Of a stretch of 64,000 nucleotides of DNA, positions 31,950 through 42,274 are shown in pieces. The notes below the pieces were generated by a model. It saw only the letters and a program-made list of their open reading frames with translations, was not told the origin of the DNA and did not search any database. Numbering within the stretch: position 1 is the first letter of the stretch; the number at the start of each line of letters is the position of its first letter. The position numbers and the translations under genes were made by a program. This DNA is from Nilaparvata lugens (Eukaryota; Arthropoda; Insecta; Hemiptera; Delphacidae): the NCBI RefSeq assembly GCF_014356525.2, contig NC_052509.1, forward strand, positions 36,390,001 through 36,454,000, written 5' to 3'.

Positions 31950-33014
31950 GTCCACTCCTCTTTTCCTTGTTCCATTTAACAAGCCCCTCACTATCTATGA
32001 ATTTAAGTTTCTTAATCAGTTTGTCCACAGCATCATCTACCAGACTGGTTGTTAAATACCTGAAAGTTTCAGTGTGTCTAGACAAGGCAACAATCGCATG
32101 GGGCATGCTGTTATAGATTTCATTCTCTTTGTACTTAATTTTGATTAGAATAACATTTTTATGAGTTAGCCCTTGTGCTTCGTGGATTGTGTGAAGTGCA
32201 ACATCCTCTCTCCACTTTATAGTATCACCCACCATAAGTTTTTCCTCTTGGGTGAATGTTAATATCAGAGTGTCGGGTTGTATCAGATGGTATTCCCCAT
32301 TTCTGTAAGTAGGCAGAATTGAGATAGCTCTTTCATTAATCGTCGTAATATTTTCATAGACAGTGGAAAGGACAAAACAAACATCGATAGGACATCTACG
32401 AGTTACCGTTTGTTTTGTAAAAGGTTCGCAGAATTCTGAAATTTTATGCCATCTTGTGGCATAATTACTTCTCTCAATATAGGGTATTTGGTTTGCGTCA
32501 CCAACTACAATTATTTCTGAGGCCTTACTCAAGTTAGCAATAAAACCTATGTAACCCGCATGCATAATTAGAGCTTTATCAATAAAAACTCTATTGTATG
32601 TTTTATTCTGATTATGATTTATTATATATGAGCCAACTGTCCTGTAATCTAGCTTAAGACGATTACAATGTTTTCGAACATACCTTTCAATGACAGTTTC
32701 ACGGATTGCTTTTATACCTGCCCGTGTTTGAGTGAGTCCTTGCCAGGCTCATGATGCGAGACTATAAAGTAAGATTTACCACAGCCGGGAACACCGTCAT
32801 ACCATTCTATTTTAGGAAGTTTACACTCATGAAGAGTTATTCTATTTATAGTTGTTATTAATTCGCTATTCAGCATAAGTGTAGTATTACGTGTGACTAA
32901 AACATATCGTTCTTTAGTAGAGAATTTTAAAGTATCCTCTTGGAATTCTACGTAACTTCCACCCTGCTCCAAGCAATATCCCATTCGGTATTTAGAGTTT
33001 GTTTTAAATAGGAA
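31950..33014 (-). pseudogene. Endogenous viral element: SF1 helicase of an alphavirus-like RNA virus
   Basis: Minus-strand sequence of a superfamily 1 viral helicase, in two frames with one frameshift near 32735. Motifs in order: Walker A GVPGCGKS (about 32780); the Walker B position reads I-D-K in place of the usual D-E; VVGDANQIPYIER (about 32480-32520); TRRCPIDV; and TIHEAQGLT and VALSRHTE of motifs V and VI. These are the helicase signatures of the alphavirus-like supergroup (Virgaviridae, nege- and kita-like viruses). Only the helicase region is present; flanking methyltransferase and polymerase are absent. It is a defective genomic fossil. The right border is the TATT repeat; the left one is the LINE junction (31935-31975). 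Confidence 0.88.
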
Positions 33015-34340
33015 TATTATAACAGGTTTCTTTTCATCCCCAGTCTCTGTATCGATGGCAGCACTATCATGCATGGTAGAAAGAATTACAACCGCTTTAT
33101 TCTTCTTAGGCACGTACGACACAAGGATGCAGTTTTTTTGAAAACCAAACAGGCTACTTTTCACTTCTCTGTCTCGAGCAGGTAGAAAATTAGGTGGTAT
33201 TTCATGCTTATTCTTACGTAGAGTGGCAACAATGGTTATTTTCTTCTCTTCTCGTAGTCTCTTTGCAAGGGATACAGACGTAAACCAATTATCACATGTT
33301 ATGTTCCGGTTTGACCAAGCAATAGGCTCCACTAGCCGCAACACCAAATCTTCAGTACTATTGCTATTTTTGAAAGGTCCATCGAGCTGTTTTCCTACAT
33401 ATATTTCGAGATTTGTGGCATAAAAGTTTGAGGTAGAGACAAGAGCAAACACTTTGATTCCATATTTTGCTGGTTTACTTGGCATATACACTCTGAAAGG
33501 GCAATTACCTCTAAAACACACTAGCTGTTCATCAATGGTCAAATAGTCTGTTGGCTTGTATGAGCTCTTACAATTTGATACAAAGTTTTCAAAAACTTCC
33601 CGAAAAGCAGCTAATTTGTCAACACTTTTTCGTTCATCTCGGCTATGAATATTGTCAAAACGGAGACAACGTAGAAGAAATCTGAATCGGTTCATACTCA
33701 TTGTAAGATATGCTGATTCAACTCCTGTACCACAAGTCATGTTCCACATATCAAGCACATTTCTTCTACCCGCTTTCAATGCACCTGCAAGTAACAACAG
33801 TCCTATCAATGCTTTGATCTCACGAACATAGGTGTCCCTAGCATCTCTATCTCTCTCAAAATTGGCCCTAACTTTCTCAATATATATGTTTGTATATTCT
33901 ACAATCTTCAAAACCATGTCATTGTCTATTATACAATGAAATGTCATTGCAGGTGATTGGGCATTTCTGGCATTACCTTGTGGTCCTGGTCGGTGAAATA
34001 CAGGAATGATATTGTGTCTGGGGGTCCGGGATGTACGAGGTACTTGAGGATCAAGGTACCATCTTGTAGTTCTATCCTTTCCCAAATAAAATTCAGAGTT
34101 CAAAGATGGAGATGGTGAACGTCCAGTTTCATGAATTTCTTCCCTTGTAGGTTCTGTATCAATTAATTCCATTTCGTGGTCACTACCCTCTTCCATGCAT
34201 CCAGAGTTGGGCATTTCAACGTGGTCCACTTAAAGTTCATCTTCATCTTCAACACCGAAAATAATCTCATTGTCATCCTCAGCTTCAGACAACCATCGGC
34301 GCAACTGCTCGTGGTCGTTGAGTAGTACTCGATCACCCAT
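33015..34340 (-). pseudogene. piggyBac transposase, N-terminal part
   Basis: The natural start is the ATG at 34340, but a TAA at 34230-34232 interrupts the acidic N-terminus after about 36 codons. From 34229 the frame is open through the catalytic core: YVREIKALIGLLLLAG, the first Asp region in YLTIDEQLVCFRG, the second in ITCDNWFTSVSLA, and the third region VSYVPKKNKAVVILSTMHD. The family's three-aspartate catalytic set is seen. At KKPVII (33015-33030) the sequence leaves the transposase and enters foreign DNA; by chance the frame stays open into viral sequence as far as 32712, creating a 505-codon chimeric frame. Confidence 0.92.
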
Positions 34341-34446
34341 TATTCAATTTAAAAGAAAAAATGTCTTTACTACACATTTATAACACAGAAAATGAAAATA
34401 CTAAAAAAATCAAGAACTCAAATAAGTTAAAAACTGTGAATGCAGT

Positions 34447-34665
34447 AGTCGCGTGGAGCACACCCGTGCTCCAAGAATGCACCACTAGAAATAATTGATT
34501 GTCAGACGTCACAAACTCACTCTAAGACAACAACTGGTAGACTAACACATGAATAGAGAGACTTGGTAGGAAGGTAGATCACCGCTCAAGGTCATCAGTG
34601 CTGCCAACTTTTCACAGCATAAGTATCAGTATGCCTTGTGCTCCATGCGAGCACTAGAGTGTTAA
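34447..34665. repeat. piggyBac right end
   Basis: Terminal repeat with CCATGCGAGCACTAGAGTG before TTAA, and a subterminal palindrome (about 34453-34476) sharing GCGTGGAGCAC with the left end. Confidence 0.8.
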
Positions 34666-34679
34666 TGCCCAATCTATTC

Positions 34680-37580
34680 TACAACTTGAATGACACTATA
34701 CGCAGTATAACGATGCTGCGGCACTGAGCACCGGCGAGCTGCTTAGGCGGGCGGTCACTCCATTTCCCGGCCGACTGAAGATTGCTCATGTGAATGCACA
34801 ATCCCTCCTCTGTCACATCGACGAATTCAGGCATGTATTCGGATGCCAGGATTGTGACGTTGTCTTGGTATCGGAGTCTTGGCTGAAACCTGACGTTTCA
34901 AATAGGCTTGTGGAACTTGATGGGTATGTACTCCTTCTTAACGATCGCTTACATAAAAACGGTGGAGGTGTTGCTGCGTTTGTTCTTGAAATTAAATCTC
35001 ATAATGATAAAATGCTGATTGGAGTATGTTATCAACCACCTCATATAGGATTCATGAGTGACTTTGGAGATACCCTGTTGCATCTTATGCTGCCGTACAG
35101 CCATATAGCTGTAATGGGAGACTTTAACACTGATTTACTAGGACGTGACACCTATGACAAGACTCAACTCACGACTATGTTTTATACTGGTGGCATGACC
35201 CTGCTCCCCCTCCAGGCGACTCATCATTCCGCTATGTCTGATACGCTCCTGGACCTGATTGCTGTTTGTGATGAGCGGTCGGCTGTTGGCCATGGGCAGA
35301 TCCCTTTCCCTGCACTGTCTGCTCATGATATGGTTTACCTCGTATATGGCTTGAAAAGTCCCAAACAGAAGCCAAAAATAATTGAATACATAGATTACAA
35401 AAACATTAACTACCATGAGTTATTCAATGAGGGGATGACATTGAACTGGCAAACCATTTACACAACTAATGATGTTAAATACATGGTGAATGAGTTGCAT
35501 AATGGTGTATCCTATTTATTCAATAAGTATGTTCTGCTTGTGCAGCGCAGAGTGACAAGGGATCCTGCTCCATGGATTTCAAGTTAAATACGTCGGATGA
35601 TGGCCAAACGCGATCAGTGTAGTAGAGTTGCACGACGCACAAAGAGCTCTGTGGATTCCAATCGCTACAAGCGAATGAGAAATTTGTGCAAGCAGACCAT
35701 GAGAAACACCAAATCCAGATAATTCCAAAATCTGATTTCCTCTGCTGGTTCATCTGCTTGTAAGTGGCATAGACTGAGGTCTGTTGGAGTTGGCGGAGAG
35801 GGGGGCGGGCCTGTTGTGTCTCACTCACTGGACGATCTCAACAACTATTTTACTGACATACCTGTTGGACTGGATCGTGCCCATGACTACTTCAACTCTT
35901 TGCCAGCTCAAGTAACTGGAGAGCCATTCTACTTTTCAGGTGTCTCAGCAAGTGATGTTTTGGCCGCTATACTGGAGATAAGGAGCAATGCTATTGGGGC
36001 TAATGATCTACCATTAAAAATTATGCTTCTCCTGATACTTCCCTTCATCACCCCCTTCATCTCTCATGACTTCCGTTTTCCCTGGAAATTGGAAGTCATC
36101 TATAGTCATACCCTTAAACAAAACTCCCAACCCCGTCCTCCCTTTCAGACTACATACCCATCAGCTTACTATCTGTGCTCTCCAAAGTACTGGATGTGAT
36201 TGTCCACAAACAAATGAGTGAATTTATGTGCAGTAGGGGGCTTATTAGCGACTTCCAGTCAGGTTTCAGGTCTGGTCACAGCACCAATTCTGCTCTTCTC
36301 AAGGTGGCTGATGACGTTTGCAGAGCAATGGATGGCAGGGAGCTCACACTCATTGTCCTTGTTAATTTCAACAAGGCATTTGACTGTGTGTTCCATCCCA
36401 TCCTATTGTACAGACTGGAGGGTATGGGTTTCTCTCGTTCAATGGTGGATGCGGTCCTACTTGCAGAATAGACGTCAGTGTGTGAGACTCTGGGGTTCCT
36501 CTTCGCGCTGACGACCAGTGGGACGAGGTGTCCCCAAGGGTTCAATCTTGGGTCCTCTGCTATTCAGTGCATACATTGACAATTCGACTCATGTACTTAA
36601 TACTACAGAGCATCACTTGTATGCTGACGACTTACAGCTGTATAAGCATTTCAAGCTTGGTGATGCGGCGACAGCTGTGAGTGACATGAATCATGACCAA
36701 TCAATGACCTTGCCCGTGTGATCACCTGGACGGAAAATAATGGTTTGAAAATTAATGAGAGCAAATCGCAGGTCATGGTTGTAGGTCACTTAAGACTCTT
36801 GACTAGACTAATCCTTAATGACTTACCCCACATAAGAATAAACAATGTTCAACTTGACTACAGCACCAGGGTGAAGAATCTTGGTTTGACTTTTACAGTA
36901 ATACTCTCGACTGGACAGACCATGTAAACTTGACTAGTAACAAAGTTGTAGCTGGGATTAACTCTTTGAAAAGGATTGGACACCTTCTACCTTTTCCTAC
37001 TAAAATCATGTTAGTTAAAACATTGATATATTTCCCTTTTTTTGTACTGTAACTTAGTGAGACTATGGACATGACTGTTCAACTTACTCAGAGATTGCAG
37101 CGCGCTCAGAATTACTGTGTGCGCTTCATCTTTGGTTTACGACGTGACGAACATATTACTCAATATTTTGGACAGCTCAAACTTCTAAGACTGCACGAGT
37201 ACAGGAGTCTCCATGCACTCATGTTCCTCTTAAAACTCTTGAAATCTCGGTCTCCCAATTACTTGGCAGCGGGGTTTCGCTTCATGGGATGTTGGCAGTG
37301 GTGGGATGCATCATGGAGCTTGCTCATTGTCCGTTCCAAATTCACAGAACTTAGCTATATAATAAGTCATTCCATGTTAGTGCGATTGGATTATGGAATT
37401 CACTGCCAGCTCATATTAGGCTGCTCAACAGTCAAAGCCGGTTCAGTGCGGCTGTCGTGGCGTGGATCAGGGGGGGAGGGCTTAACTAGGCGGTTTTACT
37501 CTATGTTCTTTAGAGGTGTAAGTGTGATTGTGTGTGTGTGTGTGAGTGTGCGCGTGTGTGTGAATGTTTTGTGTGAGTGA
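34680..37580 (+). pseudogene. LINE ORF2, degraded
   Basis: Non-LTR element on the plus strand. Endonuclease at 34750-35587: KIAHVNAQSLLCHIDEF, VSESWLKPD, GVCYQPPH, VMGDFNTDLLG and a decayed SAHD in place of SDH. RT in several frames: YIPIS-like and SGFRSGHSTNSALLK (36175-36471), motif A VNFNKAFDCVFHPILL, motif B GVPKGSILGPLLFSAYI (36518 on), motif C HHLYADDLQLY; then VKNLGLTF and, at 37065-37580, RLQRAQNYCVRFIFGLRR. There are multiple frameshifts and stops. It belongs to the CR1/Jockey-like group, is GC-richer than its surroundings and ends near a tetranucleotide tail. The first bases abut the piggyBac right end. Confidence 0.87.
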
Positions 37581-37809
37581 GATTTATTCACTATTAGATT
37601 TCTTGCTTTTAGTTTTCTCTCCTTTTTCCTCTTAATTTATTCAATTTGTAGTGAATTGATTCAGTTGTTTCCTTATAATTTACAATTATCATTTAATTTC
37701 AAATTGTAATGTATATTATTATTTTTATTTAACTTATCATCGTGGGTTTAATGGAAGAGGGGGCTTCTATTGCCTCAATTTTGCCCACATCACTTTTATT
37801 GTAAAGTGT

Positions 37810-37850
37810 AAATAAAAGTCATTTATCTATCTATCTATCTCTTCTCTTCA
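37810..37850 (+). repeat. (ATCT)n tail of LINE
   Basis: AATAAAAGTCATTT followed by four to five ATCT units; the microsatellite tail marking the 3' end of the LINE above. Confidence 0.8.
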
Positions 37851-39189
37851 CACCTCTCCTCTACCATTTTCTAGTTCCTTTCCACTCGTCAGCTCTTTTC
37901 ATGTACCTCTCCTCTTCTTCTTATCACGCTAATAAATGTGTTAACCTTTTGATTCGATAATTATATTATTGAGAAAAAAATTAATTATAGAATCGTGTGT
38001 GCTTCCAGTGTGCACTCGGCAATAATCCGTCATTTGTCAAAACATTGAAACGTTCGCAATTCATCCTCTCACGCTGACGTCTATCCAATCATGGCATTTG
38101 CAATTCGCACTACACTCAAACTCATGCTACTACTTCATTCCAAATTCTGACGGAGGAGAAGCAGTCAAATGAAGATACGTTGTAGAGAGGAAGAGATGAG
38201 ATAAGATGATGAGAGAGAGGGCGACGGAAGAAGAAGAAGAAGAATAAGAAGAAATAAGAGTGAAGGAAATTGTATAGCATACCTTATTTCGACAATCTTG
38301 TTCATATTCATAAATATGGAGGAGCTGCTATGGAGGAGCTCCATGTGGTTATTTATGTTGAAGGTAATTCAAATTCATACTCATACTAATTTTTGAAATG
38401 AGAAATTTAATGATATTTTGAAGAGCTACGGAGAGCAGTGTTTTAGAAAAAAATTGTAGATACAACTCAAATCAGTCTTATATCTTACGTGCCAAACGTT
38501 CGAAGTTGTGGAATTACGGAGAATAATGAATCTGAGAATGAAAAAGATAGAAAAAACCCAAGATATTATGAATTGAAATATTGAAGGATAATTGATACTT
38601 CAATATTTGATAAATCAAGTTCACTAGTTCATTTTTTTTAAGTTTAATTATCCCCTCTTTTATCTTTAGAATGACATCTATTTTCCTCTAAAACCTTTAA
38701 ATTCGATTTCCGAGGCTATTTGTGAGTTTGTCAGTAATGAAACACTACGCCTGGTTGGGATTTGCGGGTCCAGGTCAAGTCCAGCGGTGGGGACGCCAAC
38801 TTACCGCATCTGGACCCACAGGATTTTCTTCAAGGTTTTCTTCAAGGTTTATCTTCAAGGACTACTCTCCTGGAAAAGGTGCTTTCACCACAGCTAATGA
38901 GTCTTGTCCATCCCAGAAAATTTAAAAAAAAGAGAAAAAGATCAATCAAGGAAGACCATAAAGAAGAAGAAAGAGAATAGAGAATCGCAAAAAGCTTAGT
39001 CAATGGAAAAAGCAGTGTAAGAAGAAGAAGAAGAAGAAGAAGGAGAAGACTGTCGCAGATCGCAAAGTCTATGCAACATGTCTTCATGTTTTACTGTGGC
39101 GACAGTCTAGACTGCAGATCTGACCTCAGAAATGTCTGATTTAGTTTTACCTAATCATAGATGAAACTAAATTAACAACATTCACCGGC
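37851..39189. other. Intergenic; purine-rich tracts
   Basis: No supported gene. Purine-rich (GAA/GAG) stretches at 38190-38260 and 38920-39050. An imperfect repeated TTCTTCAAGG occurs at 38826-38860. Confidence 0.4.
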
Positions 39190-39520
39190 AAGTCTCCCAC
39201 TGGATCCAAGATTTTGGAACAAGTGTCCAAACGCTACCTTGGGTGCGATATAGCTTCAGAAATCATTTGGATATTGAAAGAAAAATAGGGAAGTTCCAAT
39301 TAGTATGTGGAACTATAAGCCGAACCCTGGGCAAGAAGACCACAAAAGAGACTATCATTAAGTTTTAATAGAGTAATAGCTTCCCCAGTCCTCCTGTACG
39401 GAAGTGAATAGTGGATCACTACAAAGCCACTGGAAAGTAGAGAGTAGAGTTCAGGCTGCAGAAATGAGATTCTTGCGCAGGATAAAGGGTTTTGACCGGC
39501 GTGAACACATAGTAATGAAG
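39190..39520 (+). pseudogene. LINE RT C-terminal fragment
   Basis: A short relic in shifting frames: KRYLGCDIA (thumb), then DIERKIGKFQLVCGTISR and TLGKKTTKETIIKF, then QKMRFLRRIKGFDRREH-like sequence. This order is typical of the region after RT in RTE-type LINEs. It has stops and is short on both sides. Confidence 0.7.
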
Positions 39521-39548
39521 ATAAATATATAAGAGATGAAGATAAATA

Positions 39549-39568
39549 TATTATAAAAATCTGGTGTG

Positions 39569-39632
<64 letters not shown>
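39549..39632 (+). repeat. Truncated repeat S with (CA)n
   Basis: TAAAAATCTGGTGTGGCG (39553-39570), which also begins the repeat at 56690, is followed here directly by about 30 CA units. Confidence 0.8.
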
Positions 39633-40089
39633 TTAATGAAAGAAGAAGAATACCTTTAAATTCAAAGACTTTAAAGATGCATAGACTCACATGCAGCGCT
39701 AGTGTCGTACTTGGAATTGAAATCGGCCATTGAGGGAGCAATCTATAAGATTATTACATACCAATGCCTTTGTAATCTATAACATTACAGATATATAGAT
39801 ATAATATCTCGTGCTAAAATACCCCAATGGCGGCCTTCAATTTCAAGTAAGAGCTATCATTGGGAAGGCATAGGCATTGTGGGTCTATATCTCTCTAAGG
39901 TCTTTGATAAATCTGTTTCGAAATATTTTCCTGTGTCATCTAGCCAATTTCTCAGTTGAGAATTCATCTTATTATGGAAAGTAGCTCGACATGATTTTCT
40001 TATATAGATTATAACAAAAGAATAAAATCACTTTCGTGACTGGTACGTTACTCCTTGTTACCATTTTCTTACATCTTCTAAACTAATAA
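39633..40089. other. Intergenic, nothing recognised
   Basis: AT-rich DNA up to the Polinton target duplication; no gene. Confidence 0.4.
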
Positions 40090-40095
40090 TAAATT

Positions 40096-40270
40096 AGTAG
40101 AGGGAAACTGATACTTTGAGGAAGCTTTTTTGCTCCAAAACCCCCTCCCCCCTCTCCCCCTCGTCAATCCCGCCACCCCTTCCCCCGCCTGTTGGGTGGG
40201 GGGTGTTCTAAAAATAGATTTCCCCTTCCCCTTGCCCAGTGGTGGTGAGGGGGATGAAAAGAGAGAGATA

Positions 40271-40301
<31 letters not shown>

Positions 40302-40660
40302 AAAAATAGATTTCCCCTTCCCCCTGCCCAGTGGAGGTGAGGGGGTTGAAAAGAGATATCTCTCTCTCTCTCTCTCCCCTTCCCCTTGCCCAGGTGAGGG
40401 AAAAAAAATTTCCCTTTTAGGAGGAAAAATTCCCTCTCTATACTGACAGATTGAAGTGAATGCTAGATGAGGGAAAAAAATCTCTTTGAGAGGGAAAAAT
40501 TCTCTACTGTCAAATTAAAGTGAATCCATATTTCTACATCTAATGCTATACTGACAGATTGAAGTGAATGCTAGATGAGGGAAAAAAATCTCTTTGAGAG
40601 GGAAAAATTCTCTACTGACAAATTAAAGTGAATCCATATTTCTACATCTAATGCTATACT
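40096..40660 (+). repeat. Polinton left terminal inverted repeat
   Basis: Pairs with 45010-45606. It contains its own tandem modules: TTCTAAAAATAGATTTCCCC twice (about 40209 and 40302), (CT)n runs that vary in length, and repeats of CTGACARATTRAAGTGAAT with ATGCTAGATGAGGG. Confidence 0.9.
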
Positions 40661-40763
40661 AGTGAATCCAGAGTGAGGTCAATGACTCTCTCTACATCTA
40701 ATTGAAATGAGAAATTCTCTCTCTCTCACATCTAATGCTATACTAGTGAATCTCTACAATGAT

Positions 40764-41105
40764 CTAAGTTCTTTTACATTTTTTATCTGCAATATCGTAC
40801 AAGCATTTCCAAAGTTCATCGGAATTTTTAACAACAGATAATGCTGAATCATTTGTACAATCATAATGTAGATGACCGCTGTCTAGAATATTGAGCAGTT
40901 CGAAAATCTCAGATAAAATCGAAAAGTGTACATTTTCTGTTTTTGTTAACGGTAAATAAACATCTTGACATCCTGTTGAAAATTTAATATTCTTCGCAAT
41001 TGAATCAAATTCGTTAAATGAAATTGACATCAAGAGACGAGTTAATTTTTTGAATTTTGAAAAACCATAACACTGCATGTTAACGGCTTCCCAGATGTTT
41101 GACAT
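40764..41105 (-). CDS. Polinton-associated protein, unknown function (copy 2)
   Basis: A 113-residue frame just inside the left terminal repeat. Homologous to 859-1218: shared F-K-K-L-T-R-L-L-M, N-E-F, FSILSEI, a Leu-rich stretch, G-H-L-H-Y-D-C and E-L-W-x-C-L-Y-D-I-A. Its function is unknown and I recognise no named domain. Its position next to the terminal repeat, transcribed outward toward the end, and the presence of a diverged homologue elsewhere suggest a conserved accessory gene of this Polinton lineage. The N-terminus has about 8 extra residues compared with copy 1. Confidence 0.65.
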   Translation of the reverse strand: MSNIWEAVNMQCYGFSKFKKLTRLLMSISFNEFDSIAKNIKFSTGCQDVYLPLTKTENVHFSILSEIFELLNILDSGHLHYDCTNDSALSVVKNSDELWKCLYDIADKKCKRT

Positions 41106-41297
41106 GTGTCAGATGAGGGGAATAGAGACAGATATATCTCTCTTTCTAAATTGATGAGATGCACGTGTTATAGGGGCTCGTGTCTGTATAAAAAAGATCA
41201 CCCCACACGTGTTGTCAGGTCTAGCTCTAAGCAGCAACTAAACTAAAAATCGTGAATGGGATATTGGAATGAAAAATCATTTGAAGGCAGAAAACGT

Positions 41298-41573
41298 TTA
41301 TTTACACATTTCAGCACAACTATTCATAATTTCATCTTCAATTTTAATTAGCTTATCTATACACAAATTATAAGGACGATAATAACATAGATAGTCTCTT
41401 ATGTCATTTAAATTAACCGTGCTTAGAAAAATGTCTTTCAATTGTTTCGCCAAACTATTATTTTCAGGAGTTGATTTCCTAATTGCACTTTCACACTCAT
41501 CGTACCAATCAATACAGTTTTTTAACCTCACTTCCAATTCGTTGTCAGCAGGCAACCACTTTCTCGGATCCAT
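41298..41573 (-). CDS. Small helical protein, unknown
   Basis: A 91-residue frame starting MDPRKWLPADNEL, rich in Leu, Asp and Cys/Tyr pairs (YLCYYRPYNLC). It is probably all-helical. No family recognised. It lies between the two other minus-strand genes, 192 bp upstream of the preceding one, so the three could be co-directional early-type genes of the element; that is inference from arrangement. Confidence 0.5.
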   Translation of the reverse strand: MDPRKWLPADNELEVRLKNCIDWYDECESAIRKSTPENNSLAKQLKDIFLSTVNLNDIRDYLCYYRPYNLCIDKLIKIEDEIMNSCAEMCK

Positions 41574-41595
41574 GTTGTTGAGCGAATGAAGAAAA

Positions 41596-41880
41596 CTAAG
41601 TGTAGGCAGGAACTATTATAGAGTAATTAAGTGGTCTTTCTTCATTAATTGACGACAGACAACATGTACGTGCTTTATGCAGTCTCAATGCATGCAGGCA
41701 ATAAACACATTGTAAATCCTTTCCGTTGTAGAAGAATCCATAACAAGCAAAGTTTCTTTTCTGTGAATTCGTGTACATCGGAGCCATTTTCATACTTTGC
41801 ATTCGATTGTTTTCGCACAAGAAATTATTTGTTTGATACATATTTTTAAACAACAAAGAATTATAATGTTGCGCAGAGAA
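41596..41880 (-). pseudogene. Possible BIR-like zinc-finger fragment
   Basis: The minus-strand frame contains KRNFACYGFFYNGKDLQCVY followed by CLHAL, fitting the heart of a BIR (inhibitor-of-apoptosis) domain: aromatic-rich A-x-x-GFFY-x-G-x-D-x-V-x-C-x-x-C. The downstream Trp, His and final Cys of a full BIR are not clearly present (LHKARTCC follows), so it is partial, degraded or a chance match. The same frame continues into antisense of the ATPase gene beyond 41880, which is not meaningful. BIR proteins bind and restrain caspases; several insect DNA viruses carry them. Confidence 0.35.
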
Positions 41881-42253
41881 TATCCCTGAATATAGCTTGG
41901 TAATTTTTGATGACTTGCAACTGAGTAATGTCCCACAGATAAGAGAATATTTTACTATGGGACGACATCGAAATATTGACACTGCATATTTAATTCAGAG
42001 TTATGGAGCTACACAGAAACATTTCACTAGGGACAATGCAAATATGATTATAATCTTCAAGATAGATTTATTGAGTCTGAAATTAATTCACAGAGATCAT
42101 GTTGGAGGAGATATTTCTTATAAAGATTTCATTAAACTTTGTCATACAGTTTGGAATCGTAAACCTCATAATTTTGTAACTATTATGAGTGAGTGCGGAA
42201 TTAATAGCGGTAAGTACCGAGATTCGCTCGATACGTTTCTTACCGTTCAGTAG
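41881..42253 (+). pseudogene. Polinton packaging ATPase (A32/FtsK-HerA-like), N-terminally truncated
   Basis: C-terminal half of the genome-packaging ATPase. It starts in frame before the first ATG (about 41876) with SLVIFDDLQL, the Walker B strand with D-D. Then come the features of this family: Y-F-T-M-G-R-H-R-N-I-D, AYLIQSYGA (the sensor Gln), RDNANMIIIF, the basic and aspartate residues LIHRDHVGGDISY and KLCHTVWNRKP. The Walker A half is missing: sequence upstream of 41876 is the unrelated BIR-like region. The deletion joint therefore lies at about 41860-41880. Not functional alone. Confidence 0.85.
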
Positions 42254-42274
42254 AGATTAATTCTTTGTGCAGTC

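Larger units (their letters stand above)
28635..33014 (-). mobile_element. Chimeric virus-LINE insertion
   Basis: A single 4380-bp block between two copies of TATT (28631-28634 and 33015-33018) that interrupts the piggyBac transposase. In minus-strand order it consists of about 1.07 kb of positive-strand RNA virus helicase sequence joined to a 3.3-kb LINE that ends in an A/T-rich tail (AATAAAT units, about 28636-28670). No piggyBac sequence remains between the two parts. This is the structure expected when a LINE reverse transcriptase starts on LINE RNA and then switches template to a viral RNA. Confidence 0.8.
27766..34665 (-). mobile_element. piggyBac transposon, interrupted
   Basis: Flanked by TTAA at 27766-27769 and 34662-34665, the piggyBac target. 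The ends are related inverted repeats: CACTCCGCTGCTCGCGTGG on the left and CACTCTAGTGCTCGCATGG read inward from the right. Subterminal palindromes GGAGCACAATCGTGCTCC (about 27817) and GGAGCACACCCGTGCTCC (about 34456) lie inside each end. The transposase is split by a 4380-bp insertion (28635-33014) and has an early stop. Confidence 0.9.

Noticed and set aside
39300..39741. Minus-strand frames with long Cys-Val runs
   Set aside because: Translation of the (CA)n microsatellite.
41649..41849. Plus-strand 66-codon frame overlapping the BIR-like region
   Set aside because: Coding-like residues are on the minus strand; this frame has no family resemblance and is a shadow.
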